From assembly GCA_037138595.1 (NCBI GenBank), contig JBAXIB010000017.1, forward strand, positions 1 through 64,000: a stretch of 64,000 nucleotides of DNA. Direction: 5' to 3'. The stretch comes from UBA4742 sp037138595. GTDB taxonomy: Bacteria; Actinomycetota; Acidimicrobiia; Acidimicrobiales; Acidimicrobilacustridaceae. Both the position numbers and the translations under genes were made by a program. This document shows positions 60,025 through 64,000 of the stretch, piece by piece. Position 1 is the stretch's first letter; each line of letters opens with the position of its first letter. The notes beneath the pieces are model-generated. The model was not told the origin of the DNA and searched no databases. It saw only the letters and a list, made by a program, of their open reading frames with translations.

Positions 60025-60311
60025 GCCGACGTCGTAAAAAACCGGTCGGCGCCCGCGCTGCTGCCGGAGCAGGTCCAAAGTTTTGGGGTCGAGACGGACT
60101 CATCGAGCCTTCGACACTCATAGTCCCGTCGCACGATCCGACTGCAATGATCCGATCACTTGGGCCACCCCCGCTCGGGACGCTGGCTGGTCCGGGCGAG
60201 CATTATTTGAACGCGGCGTTCGACAAAGCCGCCGGCGTCGCCGTCGCACTTGCTGCCGCCGGTGAATTACTTGACTTCACCAGCTTAAACGGTCCCGATT
60301 CTGACCGGTAA
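60021..60311 (+). CDS. Small protein co-translated with the SNF2 helicase
   Basis: 96 aa. A basic N-terminus (MSRRRKKPVGARAAAG), then FWGRDGLIEPS, RSLGPPPLGTLAGPGE and a helical C-terminus (AFDKAAGVAVALAAAGELL). In many actinobacteria this helicase is paired with a larger SWIM zinc-finger protein; from memory, the FWG and LGPPP phrases resemble the C-terminal part of that partner, but no SWIM CxCx(n)CxH motif is present. It may be a reduced version. Four-base overlap with the helicase gene supports a joint function. Confidence 0.7.
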   Translation: MSRRRKKPVGARAAAGAGPKFWGRDGLIEPSTLIVPSHDPTAMIRSLGPPPLGTLAGPGEHYLNAAFDKAAGVAVALAAAGELLDFTSLNGPDSDR

Positions 60312-60380
60312 GAACCTGAATCCGCGCCAAGAAAGTCGCCACAACGATCTTGGTGCCGAGGCCCAGCTACTAGGGTGACG

Positions 60381-60426
60381 GTTCGCAAGGGATGGCGATG
60401 AATCGTTGTCTGCATGTGGTGCGAAC
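60381..60426. promoter_or_regulatory. Inverted repeat upstream of mftA
   Basis: GTTCGCA (60381-60387) and TGCGAAC (60420-60426) are perfect 7-bp arms separated by 32 bases, ending 28 bases before the mftA start. They lie in the 143-bp gap after the helicase pair, which also contains a weak -10-like TAGGGT (60371-60376). It could be a two-site operator or part of a leader structure. Confidence 0.4.
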
Positions 60427-60454
60427 AACTTTGAACTACCCGAAAGGTTTCCCG

Positions 60455-60574
60455 ATGGACGACGCAGCAACGACCGCTACGATCGAAGCAGACGAACGTG
60501 ATGACTCCGAGCTTCTCGAAGAGGAACTGCTCGTTGAAGAAGTCTCGATCGACGGCATGTGCGGCGTTTACTAG
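60455..60574 (+). CDS. mftA: Mycofactocin precursor peptide MftA
   Basis: 39 aa, below the size limit of many gene finders. The Asp/Glu-rich leader (ERDDSELLEEELLVEE) is followed by the conserved C-terminus VSIDGMCGVY. MftC decarboxylates and cross-links the last Val-Tyr, which becomes mycofactocin after MftE, MftD and MftF. ATG 60455 is preceded by CGAAAGG; an in-frame ATG at 60392 would add a basic, non-conserved stretch. The mftBC fusion starts 36 bp later. Confidence 0.96.
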   Translation: MDDAATTATIEADERDDSELLEEELLVEEVSIDGMCGVY

Positions 60575-60610
60575 TCCAGTCGTTCTCCCGACCGAGACCG
60601 CAGGTAATCG

Positions 60611-62104
60611 ATGACTTTCGACGCCACTAAGCCATACCGTCTAGACCCACGGGTTGCGTTGCGCCCCGAAACATTCGGGGCGCTCGCGTATCACTATGGG
60701 AACCGTCGCCTCACCTTGCTTCGCGCGCCCGAGTTAGCAGCGCTGGTTCGCTCAGTCGACCAGTTCGCCACCGTGCGCGACGCATTCACTGACATCGGCA
60801 TAAGCAGCACTCGTTGGCCGGCGTTCGAAAAAGCGATTACGTCGCTTGAGCGTTCAGGTTTTCTCGCTGAACGCGACGACGCCATCCCAGTTTCGCGTGC
60901 AACCGATGAGCAAAGTCCAACTGCCATACACCCAGATTTTCCGTCGTGGATTGACTCGACTTTGGATGCTCCTCCAACGCGGGGAACGACCATGGCTGAC
61001 CAACTGAAGACCGGCCTCAATGCGCCGATTTGTTTGACCTGGGAATGGACGTATGCATGCAATTTACAATGCGTTCATTGTCTCAGTTCGTCGGGCACCC
61101 GGGACCCTGACGAACTAACCACTGACCAGATGAAGCGGATCGTCGATGACCTCCATGATCTTGGCGTCTTTTATGTCAACATCGGTGGCGGCGAGCCGAT
61201 GCTGCGGCCTGATTTTTTTGAGGTTGTTGAATATTGCGTGTCGCGTGGTGTGGGCGTGAAGTTTTCGACCAACGGCGGTTTGATGACGGCCGAGAAAGCT
61301 CAGCGATTGGCGTCGATGGACTATGTCGATGTGCAAATAAGTCTTGACGGAATCGACGAAGTCACCAACGACGCGGTGCGTGGTTCAGGCAGCCATGCCA
61401 AGGCTCGGCGAGCGATGGATCACCTGCGCGATGCCGACTTTGGTCAGTTTAAAATCAGCGTCGTCATGACCCGAGACAACATCGAACAACTTGATGGTTT
61501 CGAACAACTCGCGGAGCACTACGGGGCCGAGTTGCGACTGACCCGTTTTCGCCCATCGGGACGCGGTGCTGAATCCTGGAACGCCCTCCACCCAACGCAG
61601 ACTCAACAACGAACGCTTTACACCTGGCTCCTTGAGCGACCCCACGTTTTGACCGGCGACTCGTTCTTTCACCTGTCGGCTTTGGGCGAAGCGCTTCCGG
61701 GGCTCAACTTGTGTGGCGCCGGCCGGGTGGTGTGTCTCATTGATCCGGTCGGCGACGTCTATGCCTGTCCATTTGTGTTGCATGACGATTTCAAGGCCGG
61801 CTCGGTCCGAGATGCCGGCGGTTTCGGCGAGGTATGGACGAACTCAACATTGTTTGCCGGCTTGCGCGAACCGCAGTCGGCCGGAGCCTGCGCTTCCTGC
61901 GGTGCCTATGACGCCTGCCAAGGCGGATGCATGGCAACGAAGTTCTTCACCGGTCTGCCACTCGACGGTCCTGATCCCGAATGTGTCAAAGGATTTGGCG
62001 AGGATGCCTTAGCCGGTACCGCGGTAGCGATAGTCCCGGTTTCCGGTACGTCAGATCATTCGTGGGCGCCGGTTTCGCTCGGTCGCACTCGCACCTCGGT
62101 TTAA
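60611..62104 (+). CDS. mftC: Fused MftB-MftC: peptide chaperone plus radical SAM maturase
   Basis: 497 aa in one frame. Residues 1 to about 95 match MftB, the PqqD-like recognition element that binds MftA (YRLDPRVALRPETFGALAYH; LRAPELAALVRSV). After a linker (about 95-130), MftC follows: radical SAM cysteines Cys150, Cys154, Cys157 in YACNLQCVHCLSSSG, then FYVNIGGGEPMLRPDFFEVV, VGVKFSTNGGLM, and SPASM Cys sets (CGAGRVVCLIDPVGDVYACP; CASCGAYDACQGGC). MftB and MftC are normally separate genes. ATG 60611 has AGGT upstream. The C-terminal 25 residues are Ser/Thr-rich. Confidence 0.95.
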   Translation: MTFDATKPYRLDPRVALRPETFGALAYHYGNRRLTLLRAPELAALVRSVDQFATVRDAFTDIGISSTRWPAFEKAITSLERSGFLAERDDAIPVSRATDEQSPTAIHPDFPSWIDSTLDAPPTRGTTMADQLKTGLNAPICLTWEWTYACNLQCVHCLSSSGTRDPDELTTDQMKRIVDDLHDLGVFYVNIGGGEPMLRPDFFEVVEYCVSRGVGVKFSTNGGLMTAEKAQRLASMDYVDVQISLDGIDEVTNDAVRGSGSHAKARRAMDHLRDADFGQFKISVVMTRDNIEQLDGFEQLAEHYGAELRLTRFRPSGRGAESWNALHPTQTQQRTLYTWLLERPHVLTGDSFFHLSALGEALPGLNLCGAGRVVCLIDPVGDVYACPFVLHDDFKAGSVRDAGGFGEVWTNSTLFAGLREPQSAGACASCGAYDACQGGCMATKFFTGLPLDGPDPECVKGFGEDALAGTAVAIVPVSGTSDHSWAPVSLGRTRTSV

Positions 62105-62151
62105 GCGACGGGTACTGGGTTCGCCGACTTGCCCCGCTAGGAACCGTCGCT
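62104..62151. other. Inverted repeat at the mftBC / SDR convergence
   Basis: AGCGACGG (62104-62111) and CCGTCGCT (62144-62151) are perfect 8-bp arms 32 bases apart, spanning the two stop codons. No T-run follows on either side, so a standard intrinsic terminator is not supported. It may be a weak bidirectional structure. Confidence 0.3.
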
Positions 62152-62922
62152 ACCGACCACCGCTGACGGCGACCGGAGCACGATCTGTTCAATGCCGATT
62201 CCCGGGAATGCCAACGCGGATGCGAACAAGTCGACCAGTAATCGAGCCACATCGTCAGTCGCCATGGATTCCCGCTGCATCAGACCGTGTCGCAACCACG
62301 TCGCCACCACTGGCCCAAGGGCACGATGATCAAACGCGTCAGCAAATTCCGTAGGTTGGGTTTCGCCTAAAGCAATGCATGAAAACCGCATCTCGGGATG
62401 TTCAAGTTGCCAGGCTCGAAGCGATTCGGTCAGCGCCGCTTTGCTTGCCCCATACGCACCCAAACTATGACGCGCTTTCCCGGCGGTCTCCGATGACAAC
62501 ACCGCGGCGATCCCGCCCGGCGCAAACATCGTGACGAGGCTTGCCAACAGCTGTTGAAGGCCAATGACATTGGTTTCAAACACATTGCGCCACTCGTCAT
62601 CGGTCATCTCGACCAAATGTCGCAGAGGGGCATAGCCAACGGCATAAAACAACAGGTCGATCGCTCCGAGATGTTCGATCGCGACCTCAACGATGCGCTG
62701 CCGGTCTTCGGCGATGCGTATATCGCCGGCAATTGCCCGCGGCGCATTTCCCGCGCCGCTGTCACCAATCGCCACGCCCGTTAGCAACTCATTCAGGCGA
62801 TCCGATCGGCGGGCCGACACAACAACATCGGCACCGGACTTGATCGCTTGGATCGCGAATGCTCGTCCGACACCTGATGATGCTCCGACAACGAGTACGC
62901 GTTTACCTTCGATCGAAGTCAT
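62137..62922 (-). CDS. Short-chain dehydrogenase/reductase
   Basis: 261 aa. Cofactor motif VLVVGASSGVGRAFAIQAIK and Arg-rich second strand (VVVSARRSDRLNEL), which usually means NADP(H). The Ser and YxxxK site is AAVLSSETAGKARHSLGAYG followed by ASKAALTES, giving Tyr and Lys in the expected spacing. NNAG is replaced by FYAVGYAP. Unlike the SDR at 46 kb it has no mycofactocin-type insertion. It overlaps the upstream unknown gene by four bases, so it is the last of an operon with that gene and the aldehyde dehydrogenase. Confidence 0.87.
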   Translation of the reverse strand: MTSIEGKRVLVVGASSGVGRAFAIQAIKSGADVVVSARRSDRLNELLTGVAIGDSGAGNAPRAIAGDIRIAEDRQRIVEVAIEHLGAIDLLFYAVGYAPLRHLVEMTDDEWRNVFETNVIGLQQLLASLVTMFAPGGIAAVLSSETAGKARHSLGAYGASKAALTESLRAWQLEHPEMRFSCIALGETQPTEFADAFDHRALGPVVATWLRHGLMQRESMATDDVARLLVDLFASALAFPGIGIEQIVLRSPSAVVGSDGS

Positions 62923-63752
62923 GTCGATGTCCCAGGTCCATTAAGCGATCCTGTTTCACCAAGTGGAACGAAACTGACCGGCCCTGCGAAATCAAGTTGA
63001 TCCAGAGGAAGTCGATCGCTGATTTGGGGCTGCCGGCCAATCCGCATCGGGCTAAGCGGAGCGTCCACCAACAGTGTTCGCCGCCAATCCGCCGCAAGTT
63101 CGCCAGCCAACTGCCGCCAATCAGCAAGGGGTCCGGTGCCATCGTCGCCAGCCGTCAACCACGCCTGTTCTAGTTGCGCCCAAGTCGACCAATCTGGAAT
63201 CGCCCAGATCAACAAGCATTCCGAATCGTTCACCATGGCAACCCGAAATGCTCCGATACTCGCAATACCCAGTTCGGCGTGACTCTCAACCGCGACATCA
63301 CGCACCGCGTCAAGAAACAACCGTGCTGTTCCAATCGGCAACGTAACGAGTTCGTGAGCGTAGACCTCGCCACGAACGCCTTGAGCAACGAGGTCATCGA
63401 TCGACCGGGTCCAAGGCTCGGGCACCACCACCCGGTCGATTCCACCACGCCGCATCGACGCGGCGGTAGCCCACCATTGCGCCAACGATGGATCTTGCAT
63501 CCCCCCGCCACTGAACTCGTGGGTGAAGTTCGCAACCATTCCGTCCCACCCTTCGAGTTCCCACATGTTCACCACTTCAGGCCATCGCCCGGTTGAACCA
63601 ACCGTTCCCCATACGCCAAAACACCGTTGATTTCGTTCGGCCATAGCTAGTGGACACCAGTTCGCGGTCATGTGGTGCATGTAACGCGACCGGTTATGAC
63701 CGACGATGTCGATGAACTCATGGATATAGACCTTGTGGTTCGTTGTGGTCAT
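62919..63752 (-). CDS. Unrecognised protein between an aldehyde dehydrogenase and an SDR
   Basis: 277 aa, soluble, no signal peptide. The N-terminal half (KVYIHEFIDIVGHNRSRYMH; QRCFGVWGTVGSTGRWPEVV) and the middle (GEVYAHELVTLPIGTARLFL; IGAFRVAMVNDSECLLIWAI) have similar beta-alpha-beta shapes with Trp-rich strands, as in a duplicated dimeric alpha-beta barrel (NIPSNAP/EthD-like). That fold is a guess from the pattern; no catalytic motif is identified. It overlaps both neighbours by four bases, which points to a joint role with the aldehyde dehydrogenase and SDR. Confidence 0.75.
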   Translation of the reverse strand: MTTTNHKVYIHEFIDIVGHNRSRYMHHMTANWCPLAMAERNQRCFGVWGTVGSTGRWPEVVNMWELEGWDGMVANFTHEFSGGGMQDPSLAQWWATAASMRRGGIDRVVVPEPWTRSIDDLVAQGVRGEVYAHELVTLPIGTARLFLDAVRDVAVESHAELGIASIGAFRVAMVNDSECLLIWAIPDWSTWAQLEQAWLTAGDDGTGPLADWRQLAGELAADWRRTLLVDAPLSPMRIGRQPQISDRLPLDQLDFAGPVSFVPLGETGSLNGPGTST

Positions 63753-64000
63753 GCCGGTTCGGCCACCGATTTCGTCTCGAGATATTCCTCGAACCCCTGC
63801 CGGCCCATTTCGCGGCCGATGCCACTTTGTTTAAATCCGCCAAATGGCACGTCAGGCCCGTACCAAAGTCCACCGTTCACTGACACGGTTCCGGTACGAA
63901 TGCGACGAGCGACCGCGTGGGCGCGATCAGGGGAACCAAATACTGCACCCGAGAGTCCGAACATCGAGTTATTGGCAATGGCCACTGCGTCGTCGTCACC
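63749..64000 (-). CDS. Aldehyde dehydrogenase (C-terminal 83 residues; runs off the window)
   Basis: Only the 3' end is inside the window. AVAIANNSMFGLSGAVFGSP, ARRIRTGTVSVNGGLWYGPD, VPFGGFKQSGIGREMGRQG and FEEYLETKSV are the standard end of NAD(P)-dependent aldehyde dehydrogenases, including the oligomerisation strand. The catalytic Cys and Glu lie outside. Its stop overlaps the start of the unknown gene (ATGA). Oxidising aldehydes made by the mycofactocin-linked alcohol dehydrogenase is a plausible role. Confidence 0.92.
   Translation of the reverse strand, partial: GDDDAVAIANNSMFGLSGAVFGSPDRAHAVARRIRTGTVSVNGGLWYGPDVPFGGFKQSGIGREMGRQGFEEYLETKSVAEPA

Noticed and set aside
1..64000. tRNA, rRNA, CRISPR arrays, insertion sequences and attachment sites
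   Set aside because: I looked through the gaps and found no cloverleaf-like segments, spaced repeats, transposase genes or terminal inverted repeats; short RNAs could still be missed by eye.

Overview
The window looks like one stretch of chromosome from an actinobacterium, most likely in or near class Acidimicrobiia. Evidence for Actinobacteria: a whiB1-type gene beside a PdtaS-type histidine kinase; the MSMEG_4193 / DUF3090 / SCO1664 triad; DUF3107; paired Get3/ArsA-like ATPases; F420-linked enzymes; a class E sortase; and a large mycofactocin (MFT) locus. A complete System I cytochrome c maturation operon (ccmA to ccmI) is unusual for Actinobacteria and favours a deep-branching lineage. The class is inferred from gene content, not from a marker-gene tree. 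I saw no rRNA, tRNA, CRISPR array, insertion sequence or phage gene.

Layout. 1-7.3 kb: the 3' part of a tandem-repeat surface protein, an LCP cell-wall ligase, an acyl-CoA dehydrogenase, a multi-pass membrane protein and an FrhB-like iron-sulfur flavoprotein. 7.3-16.1 kb: lipoprotein, type 5 uracil-DNA glycosylase, the MSMEG_4193 triad, an aldonolactone oxidase-like flavoprotein, housekeeping EtfBA, a lipid kinase and a glycerophosphodiesterase. 16.3-25.5 kb: whiB1 with a CRP-like site, pdtaS, two Get3-like ATPases, DUF3107, and an iron-sulfur group (mrp, a SufR-like regulator, a cysteine desulfurase), then a potassium channel and SixA. 25.5-32.3 kb: a tightly overlapping ccm operon, including a 44-residue ccmD. 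32.5-41.2 kb: sortase, septum-formation lipoprotein, two enoyl-CoA hydratases, a PAS-GGDEF-EAL protein, and a glycoside hydrolase/glycosyltransferase pair.

41.2-64 kb is the mycofactocin locus. Running leftward from 56.5 kb, a mostly overlapping run encodes an F420 LLM-family oxidoreductase, two FadH/OYE flavoenzymes, a FixBCXA-like electron-transfer module, MftE, an SDR, an NDMA-dependent alcohol dehydrogenase, a MoxR/VWA pair and MftF. On the other strand, after an SNF2 helicase, come the precursor mftA and a single reading frame fusing MftB to the radical SAM enzyme MftC. An SDR, an unrecognised protein and an aldehyde dehydrogenase follow. No MftD or MftR is present. I infer that MFT-dependent dehydrogenases collect electrons from alcohols and that the ETF/FixC module passes them to quinone.

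Two sequence-level patterns stand out. At least nine genes have TANNNT exactly six bases before the start codon, a leaderless-promoter signature. At least one gene, a glycosyltransferase, seems to start at ATT, and the VWA gene may start at CTG.
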